Below are positions 47,251-60,600 of a stretch of 64,000 nt of DNA, piece by piece. Position numbers and translations under genes: made by a program. The notes beneath the pieces are model-generated. The model saw nothing but the letters and a program-made list of their open reading frames with translations, was not told the origin of the DNA and did no database searches. The stretch is from Clusia tigrina (Eukaryota; Arthropoda; Insecta; Diptera; Clusiidae), in the NCBI GenBank assembly GCA_920105625.2, contig OV050033.1, positions 124,495,821 through 124,559,820 of the forward strand, read 5' to 3'. Numbering within the stretch: position 1 is the stretch's first letter; every line of letters starts with the position of its first letter.

Positions 47251-48599
47251 CTCCGTAGATTTCTAGAGTTTTCGTGTCCTTTTACTGTAGCCTAGACTCC
47301 CATTTGCATAGAGGCCCATCACATATCTTACGGTGTGGTTTCTGGCACCCCGTGTCAATGTTGTTGATGGAGCCGTAGTTCTCGACCAGTTTTGAGAACT
47401 TCTGATCACTTCAGTGCTGTTTTACTATTGAAGTCACGAAGAAGTCTGGTCACATCTGCTTTAGAAATCACAGCAATTAAAAGCATGCAATATATGCCGA
47501 TAAACAAAACAAAGGAAGCCAAAGACCCAAGTAGAGGAAACACAGTCCTGAAACTACTTCGACTGCTCTTTACATTATTAAAAGTATGATGTTATTGCTT
47601 GCAGAATGGTGTGAGGGGGTATGAGGGATGCACTGGACCCAGGTAAGATTTACTTATAGTAAACATATCAGAGTTCTGTTTATTTGCTACTTCATTATAA
47701 CAATTGCTGTAGCTAGACCCCCTCTTCAACCACCTCCAAAACCGTTGAAGTCATGCTCACATGTCCATTTCCATGAGGAGAAAATATAAAAGAAATACTC
47801 TTACTTTGAAAAGCGTTTGCCTTCCCCAGCCCTCCCCTCGCCACCTACGCAATTAAATGCAAAATAATTGTGCATTATTATTCCTTTTTTTCCAAAGCAA
47901 AGCCATTTTTTATACTACGCCCGGGGCCACTGTGACTGGAAAGTATGCCAAGACACTACCAGAATTGAACTGCAAAGAAAACTTCGAATGAGGAAGAAAC
48001 TTCTCTAGGATGTTATGGGTACTTCATAATTCATTTAATCTTATTAGTTTATTTAATTCTATTCTCTCTTTAAGCTTCATAAGAACCCATCACTTGCATG
48101 TACTTGTACAATGTCCTTCCCACTTACGGTACATTTCTTAGAGCAATCATTTCTTGACTGCCAGCATTTCAACGACACATCATTGCAGCTCAATTGAAAC
48201 TGCTGAGAACCCACAGCTCCACCGCTCCTCAACCGCCCACACACACACGAACACTTGGCATGAACCTCTCTTGGAAAAGCTATTTTCAACACAATTTTCT
48301 ACGACTTTTTTCCGATTGTTTCAAGCGATTCTCTTTACACTCGCCGTCGCTTGGCATCCTACAACCATTTTTCTACCTTGCTGCTTGCTGACTGGCTGGT
48401 TGGATCGTTGGATGGTTGGATGATGATGGGGGTAAAGGGCGATTGTGCAAAAGAGGTTTCAAAAATTATTACAACTGCAACCGGAACATGCAAGTCTGCA
48501 GCAGTAACAATAGCAGCAGCAGCAGCGGTAAGCACCCTTTAGGAAAACTTTGGGCTGAAGTCATTCCTCAGAGCTACCATGGTTGGAAAGTATCTTTGT
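47251..48599. other. Noncoding, nothing recognised
   Basis: No supported feature apart from a short GCAGCAGCAGCAGCGG run near 48515. Confidence 0.45.
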
Positions 48600-48960
48600 C
48601 TTTATTTCTTTATTCCCTTCTTTCTTTCTATCTCACTTTTTCATTTTTCCTTTATTCTTTGTTTCCATTTTCTTTATTTTTCTCTCTCTATCTCTCTATC
48701 TCTCTAACTCTCTAACTCCCTAACTCTCTAACTCTCTAACTCTCTATCTCTATATCTCAATATCTTTATATCTCTATATCTCTATATCTCTATATCTCTA
48801 TATCTCTATATCTTTCTATCTTATCTATCTATCTTCTCTATCTATCTATCTATCTATCTATCTCTCTCTCTCTATCTATCTATCTATCTCTGCCTATCTG
48901 TTGTATTTCGATCCAACACTCTTTCTTTCTTTCTCTGTCTGTCGTTATTTCGTTGAATCT
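48600..48960. repeat. CT/TCTA microsatellite tract
   Basis: CTCTAACTCTCTAACTC, then TATCTCTATATCTC, then TATCTATCTATC runs. Confidence 0.88.
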
Positions 48961-50936
48961 CTGTCTCTTATATACTCACCAGAGGCCACAGAGACGCGAC
49001 ACTTGAACGTCTCTCGTTTTGCGCACACTTATCCATGCGCAAAACTGTAGTAGTGTGGCTGTTTTTCTTCAGAGCCAAGGATAAACAAACCTATCCATAT
49101 AGCACCTAATGAGAAACTAAGACAGTTTTTTGTAAACGTCAGAAATTCTGACGTTTAAGTGTCGTTTCTCTGTGTTCTCTGACACTCACAAAGGGAAGAG
49201 CATGGGAGACTTCTTATCCTACTTAACTATGTTAGTTAAACGATAGTGGACTGGAGTTAAATTCCTTCAAACGAAAAAGATCTCTACTCATGTCTCCATT
49301 TCCTACTGGGCAGCAACACTTGGGTACCAGCAGCAGCAGCAGCAACACAGACGTCAAAAATAAATATGAATTGCAAAGGCACACTCGCATTCAAACACAC
49401 ACTTCACCTACTTTGTGTGTGTGCCTCAGTGTATGTGTTCATGTGTGCATGTGTGTGAGTATGGAAAAGAAGAAAAACAATACAAACAAGCAGCGGCAGA
49501 AATTGGATCCCCTCAACCTCCATTCGCAAGTCACTAATTTGTGTGATTTTTCTTGTACTTCGAAATTTCCACAACTTCGAGTGTTTAATGCCATTGTCCT
49601 TAATAATTTTTCACATAGTTAAGTAACTGGTGGGCAAGAGGTGTGCGTATAGAAGAGGCGGAGCACGAGGATGAGGGGTGCAACGAGCTGGCAGCGGGTA
49701 AATGTGCGCCTTGTTCAGATGCTGGCATAGAATTTGCTATAAAGTCACATTTGCTCATGTCAACAACAATTCGGAATTTTTTATAGACCCTCACAAACAA
49801 AGGCCAAACAGTCAACACGCCCACTTTTTATGTAGAAAAATAAAAAGTGAACAAGGAATTGACGTTTGTGTTGTGCTGGATTGTTTCGAGCGGGGCTGCT
49901 GGGATGGCGCAGGCACTTGTCGATATTTAAAATAATTGTGCTGAAGTTGAACACAACAACTCACAAAGAAACGCTGCTGGAGCAGGGGTAGCAGTGAGAC
50001 GGGGCAGGGGGTGGCTTTGGATTTGCAGGAAAATCAAAAGAGTTGAAGTGTTTGAAAAGGTAACGGAAACAAAAAGCATGGAATTATGCTTTATTAAAGG
50101 TGGACCGAACGACGGAAGTGAACGACGCACATGCACGAAGAAGCAAAGTAATTAACGCTAGGCCCTTGAGGTGGGGAAATAGGCGACAAATCGTTTGGTG
50201 CTGGGTAGGGAGGTGGAGAGCAGAGATTCGGGTAAAGGCAGTCATTGCTAGAATCATGAGAGCCATTCCCCGGAAGGGCTATACGTAAGCCTTGTACATT
50301 TCATTTCCAATAATGTAGTAAGTTCCCACTGGAAAGTCGAAGTCATCTCCATTACATTGTTTGCTGTTACTCCTTCCCAAGCGATGTTACTTCTTTCTTA
50401 ATTCTAGTCGTCACGTAGTTTTTGAAGGACTCCTGTTCTATCTCTGCCTCTATTTGGAATATTCCAGTTTAAATTCAAGTTTATGATGCTCCACGAGTAT
50501 CCTTTGTTATTACTGTAGTAAGGCTTCTTTACAGTTGATATTTTGCAGCTTCTTATGTTGCTGCCAGCAAGACACCGCAACGCCATAATTTTCAGTGTCC
50601 TGTTTTCGCGCTTAAACCCTCTGAAATATTTGCACACTTCAAACTTTTTAGACCGTTCAGTTCCTTTATTGGTGCACCACATTATATCACCTTAAGTCAC
50701 CTATGTTAGCATTGAACGTTATGTTACACCTTCTGCCAATTGCTTGCATGGTAAGCAACTTGCAGTCAAATCAGCTCTTAGACTCAGGGAACTCTCCCTT
50801 TTAACTACAAGTAAGAGAGGTAATTCGATCATAGTATAACCATTTCCTTTTAATCCCGCTACTGCAGTTTATTGTAATCCAGTGGAGCTGAATTAAAGCA
50901 AATCCTTTACCACTATTTTCCCCTCAAAGGAGGATT
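48961..50936. other. Noncoding, nothing recognised
   Basis: Contains CAGCAGCAGCAGCAGCAAC at 49327-49346. 50404-50700 may be a worn transposon piece but could not be identified. Confidence 0.4.
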
Positions 50937-51786
50937 GGGATAGTGGTATCATGAACTGTGAGAATAAAGTTAGCACTTATACTGACGGTTCAAAACCCAA
51001 TGATCGGGCGGGTGGAGGTGTATATTCTGAAAAGCTGGTGTCAGTTTATCCTTCCGCTTACCGGATCAGTGTAGTGTGTTCCAAGCAGAAGGAATAGCCC
51101 CAAGAGAGTGTATGTTGTATAAAAAGAATAGTCGGTTATCCACGGATAGCCAAGCGGCTTTAAAATCGTTAGACACAGTAAGGCACTCGGTAGTACAACG
51201 CTATAAATTATTGTCGCAATACTTTAACACAAACCTGGTCTGGGTGCCGGGCCATAGAAATATAGAAGGCAATTGCAAAACTGATGAGCTTGCTAGGGAA
51301 GGTAAAATGTTAAATATCCTCCCGGATAAAGTGCCTGTACCTATGCCTTTAGGTACATGCAGATTGCTAACACTGTAGAAGTTGCAAATGTTCCATGGAG
51401 ACAGTTATCATGCTGCCTGATAAGTAGGCAAACTTGGCCAGAGTGGAACAGCGGAGGTACTCAACTGCTGTTGATATTTAATAGGAAGGATATAAAAAAT
51501 GCGATAGGGGTGCAGACAGGTCATATTTGATTAGTAGGCATGCAAGTTGACTGGGGGTACACCCCATTATGACTTTTGTAGGAGCTGTCCAGAAATTGAA
51601 GAAAAGGAAACCGTGAAACACCTCTGTGTGGGTGCATGGCGCTGTCCAGAAAAAGATTCTCCGCGCTTGGATTCGTATTTCTTGACAGTATTGAGGAGGT
51701 TTCCCGGATGAAGCTAACGAAAGTGGCGACATTAATCAAATCCACAGGATGGTTTAAGGAGGATCTGGAGGCGTCCGGTCACTAAC
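50937..51786 (+). pseudogene. LINE fragment: RNase H and C-terminal region
   Basis: RNase H begins at YTDGSKPNDRAGGGVYSE (about 50978-51030), continues with DSQAALKSLDT (about 51140) and LVWVPGHRNIEGNCKTDEL (about 51238-51292), and is followed by a cysteine region (YDFCRSCPEIEEKETVKHLC at about 51565-51625) and an ending ...LEASGH then TAA near 51783. Frame breaks near 51100, 51380 and 51630 and internal stops show decay. The family is an RNase H-bearing LINE, distinct in sequence from the fragment at 21.3 kb. Confidence 0.8.
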
Positions 51787-52069
51787 ATAGTGGTGCATTG
51801 TCACAAGTGCCGACATCACTAAACTTAAATTTAAATTCAAAACAAAAAGTGCATAGTTAAAATATCGTTGGGCGTCAAACTCTCCCCCCACCCGAGCGAA
51901 GGCCTTCACCAACAAACGTGCAAAAAAAAACCTAGACATATGCCTGCCTCGCTCTAGTGCACATGAAAACGTTTTTAAAATAGACTCACAAACCGAAGAT
52001 CCAGTTATACACTCAGCGCAATCTTCTCATTTATCATGGAGCGAGCAGTGCTCTACTCTCAATTTATTA
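51787..52069. other. 3' flank of the LINE fragment
   Basis: Probably includes its 3' untranslated part; no tail is clear. Confidence 0.35.
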
Positions 52070-53640
52070 ACAACGCCAACATCGCACAATGTGTTAAAAG
52101 CAGCGCCAATACAGAATGAATATGTTGCGGAAACAATGCTGCAGCAACATTGTTTATCTCATTTGCCTGACTCTTGGGAGACAGAATCACTGCAACAATC
52201 GCAGCATCAAGAACAGCAACAACAACAGAACAAAACGCGAAAATAGCCACAACAGCAGAATCAGCAGCAACAATTCCTCCATTTGTCTCCAGCATCCGTA
52301 GCAACATCTTCAACAATGGCCCCAGCAGCAACCACAGCAACATATTCTATATGTAAGCAAACAAAATTTTAATAAACCGGCAATACAGACAGGAATTGAC
52401 CGCTACATCGTGGTGAAGCGTAAACTCAGCCCGTAAAACAAGACCTAGTCGTCGTCACCCTAACTGGGATTTTGTGTCGTTTGGAAAACCGATCGTTCCA
52501 AATCTGATTAACTTTGGAATAACCAAAAATATTGACCGGAACTCGATATCATCGGAGCAGTGTATAGGACTTTTTTCAGATCACTCTCCAGTAATAATAA
52601 ATATATTCAAAGTAGTCCAAAGTTACCAAATAAATGACCAGTTGACAGGTTCAAAATGTGGAGAATATCTAAAATAATTATGATAAATAAGCCCGGTAAA
52701 GATGCAACTCAAACAGCTTCATATAGGCCTTCAAAAACAACATCCTCATTAACCAACATTGTTTAAAGATTCTACTTATCCACCTTGGTTGCTGAGGGAG
52801 GACTCCTTTATTCTTATAAAACGATACGGCGCCCAGCAGCTATATACAACAGTTTCTAGCCAAGACTTCCGAACTCAAAACTCAGGGTTGGAAGCTAATT
52901 TTCACAGCCGGCCCACAACCGACACTAGCTGTTCATTTGCGGTAGTCCACGAATCACGCGTCGAAATAAAATATGGTATCTTGGGTGAATATTGTTCCAT
53001 CTTCATTGCCGAATATTCTGCTTTATTCGCCCGCCGCCTCATGTAAAAGATATTTTATAATCTGCACGGAAAGCTACTCATCAATCAACTCTGTCCAGAA
53101 TCCTTCACGCCGATTCAATCAAATCGCCATAATTAGAAATCTTCTTATTTCTCGCATAGGAAATATAGAAATGCTGTAGGTCATTGGCAATGAAGCTGCC
53201 GATCGATCCGACAAGGAAAGCCATAAAAAACCCATCCAACCACAGAAATAATGATATTGATAGTCATGAATTGGAAACTAAAGACCAATGGAATCAATAC
53301 CTGTGATCGTTACAACCATCACTATAAACATATAAGTCCCAACGGCCACAGACCATTCTACCCAGCATCATTAACTTCAATCCAAATCCAGCCGTTCATA
53401 GGTTTTCGACTAGGGCACACTCAACTCACGCAGGAACATTTATTAGCCGGTAATCAACCTCCTCGATGCAAGTCTTGTCGGTGAATGCCCTACAACTGAA
53501 CCTAGTCGTGACGCTACTTTCGGAAGTACCCGTGTGGACCAAATTCTTGGAACCGCAACAGTCAACAACATCGAAAAAGAGACGATTTTCTCAACGGCGT
53601 GTGACATGAAAACACTGTTAAATAATATTAAAATGTCCTT
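52070..53640 (+). pseudogene. Internally deleted Jockey-like LINE
   Basis: A Gln-rich (CAG/CAA) stretch at 52130-52330 is followed by an ORF1-like piece (GIDRYIVVKRKLSP at about 52395-52435). Next is an endonuclease end (DFVSFGKPIVPNLINF at about 52468-52515, then FSDHSPVI near 52570-52600), then a reverse transcriptase start (KPGKDATQTASYRP near 52690-52730). The catalytic RT core is missing. RNase H follows (IFIAEYSALFA near 53000, CTESYSSINSV near 53065), then the C-terminal RLGHTQLTQEHLLAGNQPP (about 53410-53460). Stops and frameshifts are common. Related to the LINE at 27.3-34.5 kb, which shares the PGKDxTQ...SYRP and SDHSPVI text. Confidence 0.72.
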
Positions 53641-56600
53641 CGATTGGTTTTGTAGGACCCTTTCCATCTATATTCTGCAAATTTTTTCTAATCCCACATT
53701 ATCCACGATCCTGGGCACAGAAATCTGCGGAGTATCATCCATTCCACCAATGCGAGATCGAAAATATGTAAATGAAAGTATCGCCCTTGTTTCAATCTAT
53801 ATCGCAATTTTGATATACCCATCGTTCCTGTCCTTCCTTCCTTTTCATGGGCAAAGATTTACTGGAAGTAACCTTGCTGTTCTGTACTCAATTTATTTCA
53901 ACTGAATCATAGTAAGTATGTGGGGAAGGGAGACTTCGAATCCTTTTTTGTAAATTCACATCTTTTTCTCTCTCAAACTCATTGGTGCTGCAAACCAGCA
54001 GTGACGAAAGCACGAGGATGGAGTATCTGACGGAAGATAACATGGCCTTTTACTATGGTGGAATATCACTAGAAACCTTCAGAAAATGTTTGACTTTTAA
54101 ATCATTTGGGGTCAGACCCAGCACCACCACTACAGCGCAAGCACCCAGAGAAACTTCCCATGTTTCTGTGGTGGTTTTGTTTAAGTATTTTAGTTATGTT
54201 TTCTCAGTTTTCATTGACGTATATTTGTTTAACTGATAATAACTTGAAACTGACACCGAACTATGAATTTGGCCTTGACAACAAGTGTTTTTTCAAATGT
54301 TTTTTCTTATTTCTCATTAACTTTTAGTTTAATATTTCTTTGTTTTTTACTTGCTGAATATGCTTCAAACGAAGAAAACAGAAACACTTTGTCAGGCAAA
54401 CAGTCATCAAAGGTAAACAAGTTGAATGAACTACGAAACTTGGGAAGGAAAACAATGATTCCTATATTGCTGTTTTTATAATTTTTCTTATTTTTCATGC
54501 GTCATTTGATGTTGCTCACAATAAACGGAATGAAAAACAGGCACTGTCAATAAACTGAATTAATATTTTACTTGTTAATATCCCACATTTGCGTAAGACT
54601 GTCGCCGACTCACCCAGCTATAGAAGCAACACACACCCACATATTCATAAGCTACTCTTTCTGCATGTTTCTTGCCACTGTCTACAAACTCCCACACACA
54701 TAAATCCAGTACCAAGATCTGTCATACTAAGCTTCTGACTCTGTATTAAGTGGCTCGCAATATGTGGTTTTATCCCTAACCTCATTGAATTCATATGTCC
54801 CTGTAGTCAGTAGACCGTTCAGTTCTCTCTTTGGCTGACAGCAGTATATCACCGATTTATATGTAAGGCAGAGAATCGGCTATAAATAACGTCGTTGGTG
54901 TTTAACGGACTCGGTAGTGGAACACTCGTACAAGTTGATCTTACATTTGACTGTATCACAGAATACGAGCGTCGGTGCAATTCTTCCTCCATTGAAATGG
55001 ACCTTCCATATTATTGGCTACCAGAAGTCTGCAGACTCGCCTACAAACTGCAAAAGAAACCTTGACATTTTAACGAAAATTACAGGCAGCATTTGCCCAC
55101 CTACTGCCTCTTTCAGCCCCCATGAGCGATTATCTGCACTGGCACCCAATCACCAAAAGTGGCCCTAATGGTAGTAAAAGGTGTGGGAAAATCAGGTTCG
55201 GGGCCAGTAAAACTGGTCGCAGATCTCTCATACTAAGCATTTGTATGCTTTTTGGGCTAGCTGAATATTGAGTTGTAACATGTGCGTAGAGAAATGAAGC
55301 CAGTAACAACAAGTGGTCACGCCCACAGTGTACATAGATATATTTCTGTAATGCTAGAGAAGATTCTTCGATGGAATGAGACAAAATGGATCATAGTACT
55401 AGTATAAAACCCTCAAAAAATGGGAGGATTAACTCCAATATTAAGGCCACTTGCAATGTATGTGCAGAACTCGAGATCTATACCAGATTTATGTACATAT
55501 TTCGGTATATAATGGCACAAAATGAAATGATGAACCTTGCTTATGATAGTGTGCGCCACACTTCAGCCGCCCCGCCCACTTACACTTAGAAATCAAACGC
55601 GCCTACGCTGATAGTGCTTCTGATTGTGTTTGTATGCAGACAACATCGCGACGGAGTAACTCGCTCGCCCACGTGAGGGTATTGGGTATCTCGAAGTCGG
55701 TCTAACCCTGGATTTATTTTGTGTTTTGTTATTGTTATTATCTTACACTATAATTAATTATGACTGCAAGGAGTCGGGAAATGAGTACTAGCAACTGAGG
55801 CTTCAGTTATCTTGCAAATTTGTAACTTTTTTTTTGCAATAACTTTCACATAAATACACCTCACATTTTAAGGTTCCAGATGAGGCTTCTTTTGTCGGGA
55901 CTGCTTACAATGAAACTTAAGTTATGGAACAGATTTTCATCAATCAATGAGCATGAAAAACGCACTCTAATCAAACACAAACAGGTACGAGTAGGACAAC
56001 TTTCCATGCCTGTCAAATATGAAACACATTGTCTTAAGGCGACACACCTCCGCCCACAAAACGAAACCACACCTAAATTAAGGACAAAGGCATTTTTCAA
56101 TGGATCGGGCCAACGATTTTCTAAAAACAAAATAATTTAATTACGAAAACCATTTAATTTGTGGTTTGTTTATGCAGTGAAGCGCCACTTGCCGTACCTG
56201 GCAGCATACAATGACACCTTGCCCCGTTACGGCAGGAACCGCACCCCCTCCGCCCCTACGGAGCTCGAATAGTATTTTCGGCAAAATGGAATATAAAAGC
56301 GAAATAAATGTCATTTATGCAAAAGTTGACATAATGACTGCGAAAATGTCAACGCGGCGCATCCGTCTGCCATCAACACCCCCACCCCCACCCGGACGCG
56401 AAGTCCGTGTCCGCCGCTGCCGTGCCAAGATGTGCCAGTGTTGTCAACTTGAGTCAAATGCACGAATGAGAGCGAACCAACGAAGGAACGCACCGTTTCC
56501 TGCGGTAATAAAATTCTTAATGTGCCATTAAATCCCTTCTTTCCTTTCTGTCCTGTTTTTTTCGTTGGAAGCTACCTCCGCCACCGGCGTGGATGGAATG

Positions 56601-56754
56601 TCGCCAACAATAAAAGCGGAGGAAAATCTTTTTTGTAAGAGATTCCAGAGGCACGTAAATAAATTGCTAAGATTTGTCGCCCGCATTCGCGTACGTTTGC
56701 GCTCGTTCGACTTAAGATAAAGCACAGCAAGCGAAGGTGTTAAAGCTCGGCGGC
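53641..56754. other. Noncoding, nothing recognised
   Basis: Mixed sequence. The first part may be the LINE's 3' flank. No gene or repeat could be supported. Confidence 0.4.
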
Positions 56755-56905
56755 AAGGATGCTGTGGGGACAGGCAGTGAGGAGGGCAGTGAGGAGAGGC
56801 AGTGAGGAGGGCAGTGAGGAGAGGCAGTGAGGAGAGGCAGTGAGGAGCAGCAGTGATGGGAGACAGTGCTGAGAGAAGTGAGGAGTGGCAGTAAGGAGTA
56901 GCTAG
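56755..56905. repeat. 13-14 bp minisatellite GGCAGTGAGGAGA
   Basis: About nine to ten units of GGCAGTGAGGAGA/GGGCAGTGAGGA. Confidence 0.85.
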
Positions 56906-57339
56906 TAACGAGGCTGCGAGTAGGCGGGGTATTATCGCCATTGAGTGTGGTTGAAGTTATTCAATGCATTTAGATTAGGGAATTATGTACACATATAAAA
57001 GGATGCGCCGCACAACAAATCCCGAGGAATTAAATAAATGAACAAGGAATTTTTGGCATTTCTCGGATTCAGCAAATTTCCAAAATTATGAAAAACTTTT
57101 TAACAGGTACGTAAAGGAGGCGAGGGCGGAGAGTTTAAGGGATTGATTGAGGAAAACGGAGAACGAAGATGGGTGTGGATTGAAACTGTTACTCTAAATG
57201 CATGAATGACTGAACTCTGAATCTGTACTGCAAAAAATTCCTTCCCCACAAAATCATCCCATCTCAGACATCACTAAAAATGTGTATTCCGAAAATTTAT
57301 TAGTGGCTGTGGAGCTCAAATCAGAGTTCACAGTTTGGC
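56906..57339. other. Noncoding, nothing recognised
   Basis: No supported feature. Confidence 0.5.
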
Positions 57340-58920
57340 TCAGATCTGGCTCTTTGTATTTTTTCTTCCTTTTTTACGCTTTCTCTTTCTCTTCCTTTTT
57401 TTTATCATTCTATCAGTTCTTTCTATATATCATTCTTTATCTCACAACCTTCTCTCATTATTTTTTTCATTCTTTCTCTTCCTTTGACTCTCATTCTTTC
57501 TCTCATTCTGTCTCTCATTCTGTCTCTCATTTTGCCTATCATTCTGACTCTCATTCAGCCTCTCATTAATCTCCCATTTATTTTCCCCTTTCCATCTAAA
57601 TCTGTTTCTCAGACTAAATCTTTCTCGGTCTAAATATCTTTCTGAGCCCAAATGTCTTTCTGAGTCCAAATCTCTTTCTTAGGCTAATTCGGCTCTCATA
57701 CTTTTTTGTCTCTCGTTACCTTTTTCTGTGCTTCTACCCGCTCCTTCCTTTAATTTGTTTGCCATCTCTCCGCTCTATCGCTCTTTCTATCTTATCTTAT
57801 TTATCTTTCCCTATATGTCTCATTCTAACTATATCGCTCTCTCTATTTTTGTATCACTATCTCTATATTCTCTCTGTTTCTGACTCATTCTCTCTCTATC
57901 TCTCTGTTTCTGTCTCATTCTCAATATTGCTCTCTCTCTATTTCTGTCTCATTTTCAATATTTCTCTCTCTATCTAATTCTGTCTCATTCTCAATATCTC
58001 TCTCTGTCTCATTCTCAATATCTCTATCTGCCTATTTTGGTCTTATTCTCAATAATTTTTTCTCTCTGTTTCTGTTTCATTCTCAATATCCCTCTCTTTC
58101 AGTAATTATTTTTCTCTCAATATTTCTGTATTTCTACTTTTTTATCTCTTATTCTTTATCATCTATTTTTCTCCTTTTCTGTTTTTTCTCTCTTTCTCTT
58201 CCTATCTTGCACTTACGCAATATCTCTTCTTCTCTGTCATTATTTTTCTATTTCATTCTTTCCTTCCATTTTGAGACTATTTGTTCTCTCTCTCCCTCCT
58301 TCCTGTTTGGGACTGTTTTTCTCTCTCTCCTTCCTTTTTGGAACTATTTCTCTATTTCTACGTCTCCTTCCTTTTTGGGATTATTTTCCCTCTCTCTCCT
58401 TCCATTTTGGGACTATTTTTATCTCACACTCTCATTCCTTCTTGGGACTTTTTTCTCTGTCTCTTTCCTTCCTTTTTGCGACTCTTTTCCTGTGCCATTC
58501 CTTACTTTCTGGGATTATTCTTCTCCCACTCTTTTCTCTTTAGGATTATTTTTTTCTCTCCTTTTTTTTTGAATTATTTTGTTCTCTTTCTCTCTCTCTC
58601 TTGTTGCTTTATGGGACTATTTTTATATCTCTTCACTTCCTTTTTGAGAAAATGTTTGCCCCTCTACCATTCCTTTTTCATTATTTGTCTCTCATTCTAT
58701 CTCCCGTTATGTTATTTTGTCTTTATTTGGTCTTTCCAACTTTCTGTATTTTTACATACTGGCACTTTCTTTCTTTTCTTTTCTGGTCTTCTTTCTCTCC
58801 TGTATTTATTCTTTCTCTCCTGTATCTCTTCTTTCTATCCAGTATTTATTCTTTACATCCTGTATTTCTTCTTTATATTATCCTGTATTCCGTGTCTCCC
58901 ATTTCTGTATTTCTCTCTTG
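57340..58920. repeat. 1.6-kb polypyrimidine tract
   Basis: T/C-rich on the + strand throughout, with TCTCATTCTGTCTC units (57470-57560), TCTCAATATCTCTCTC units (57900-58100) and about 40-base CCTTCCTTTTTGGGACTATT units (58280-58560). Long frames on both strands (for example 58281-58937) are compositional artefacts. Confidence 0.85.
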
Positions 58921-59398
58921 AATTTGTGTTGTCTTGAGTTCTTCAGAGCATTGCACTTGATATCATATTTCATCCAGTGCAATGCTTTAGCCAACAATGC
59001 AAGTTTCATCGTTATGCTGGCAAGGTTTGCTTAACACAAGCCTAATTGTACGCAAGGGAAGATTTTGGTGACCCCAAGAAAAGGACACAGCCGCGAGGAG
59101 CAACGTAGGTTTATGTTCCGCGGTTGCAGCTGTATACGTATCACAGAACAAATAGTAGAGCGGTGTACGTGACTTTGTTGCTCACTACACCAATTTCACG
59201 GCAGAGTTCCAGTTGAAGCACACAAAGTGTTAAAGGGAATATCCGCAGACAGGAGTAAGAGCACATCAGTGTGAACCCTCAAAGCAAAGCTAGCCAGCGT
59301 CAGTTCCGGCCAACAAGGTGCCACAGGACACGTCAGAAGCTACAGGCAAGAGCAATCCAGCAATTATTAACCAGCAGTGAAGATATTAGTGAATCATC

Positions 59399-60600
59399 AT
59401 GGCCAGTTTGGAAGAGCTCATCATCCAACAAGACAACAATGTCGAAAAATTGGTAGAGTTCATGACCAATTACAAGAAGACACCAAAAGAAAGGAAGACA
59501 CAGGACTATCTTCAAAGGAAAATAAAAGAAATTGAAGACCTGTGATTGATTGTTAAAAAATTGTCAATATAATACGAAGGCTTCCAACTATACCCGAAGA
59601 CCATTCATATTTTAAAGAAGATCTCTACGCAAAGATTGGAGAAAAATACAATGAAACTCTGGAGGAAATTCATTCTTCTATCAGGGGATGTAAAGTGAAG
59701 CCTGTTGCGTCATTAAGGGCTAACTACGACAACACAGACCAGCAGGGAAGCGTGGAATCATTCCATACCGTATCCATGACGAATGCAGTGGCAGCATTAA
59801 TGCGTAAGCAACAAGCATTAATGACGTCACTCAAACGATTGTTATCAGGAATTGAAGGAAATAATGCTCGCCTCCAGCGACTGTGGAGTGAAACCGAGAG
59901 CATCAACTATAAAACCTGGGAGGATTCTTCAGCCCCGCTAGAGGAAGGTTACGACTTCGACACATACCTTGAGATTGAACATTCAATGGAGATGGAATTG
60001 ACAACAATGTCACAAGAAGCCCACGAAAAAAAGAAAAAGAAGCATCTGAACCACAAATATTCCAATTACCTCAAATATTCCCATTACCTCAAATATCAAT
60101 TCCCACATTTAACGGTGATTACCTAAAATGGACCCAATTTTATGACATTTTTATCGAGTGAAAAGTATCATCAAAACAAAAGATGTGGTATTTGAAGGCC
60201 AACTTGACAGGAGAAGCAGAACGAATAAGAAAGCACCTAGCACTAACAAAGGAAAATTATGAAACAGCTTGGAAGCTGCTGAGGTTGGAAACTGAAGCCA
60301 CTGTAATTCAACTTTTGACAGGACATCCAAGCCTTCCATTCGATGCAATATCTTCAGCAACTATAAAAGGTTTTCACGATCTTATACGTGAAAGCCTGTT
60401 GGGTCTGCAGAACTTCGGAACATCGACTACAACTTGGGACCCATTGCTGCTGCATCTGCTTATTAAAAAACTGGATCGTCAAAGCCACATACTCTACGAA
60501 CGGTCATTGAAGTATCCCAAAGAGCTGCTTTTTTGGACTTCCTTGAAAATCGCTTTCAATCATTGGAGGCCCTCGGTGGAAAAGAAAGAACAAACACCCT
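59399..60600 (+). pseudogene. BEL/Pao gag remnant
   Basis: ATG at 59399 opens a frame that reads MASLEELIIQQDNNVEKLVE and stops at TGA 59543-59545. Gag-like text resumes in other frames: a coil-rich part 59695-60100, the family motif GDYLKWTQFYDIF near 60115-60155 followed by TGA, then MWYLKANLTGEAERIRKHL near 60184-60240 and ENRFQSLEAL near 60545-60575. At least four breaks. The capsid role is known from the family only. Confidence 0.85.

Noticed and set aside
58207..59034. Overlapping hydrophobic + strand frames up to 218 residues
   Set aside because: Poly-T/C DNA reads as Phe, Leu and Ser in every frame; these are not membrane proteins.
58920..59065. A defined 5' LTR for the BEL element
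   Set aside because: The second LTR is outside the window, so the boundary cannot be shown.
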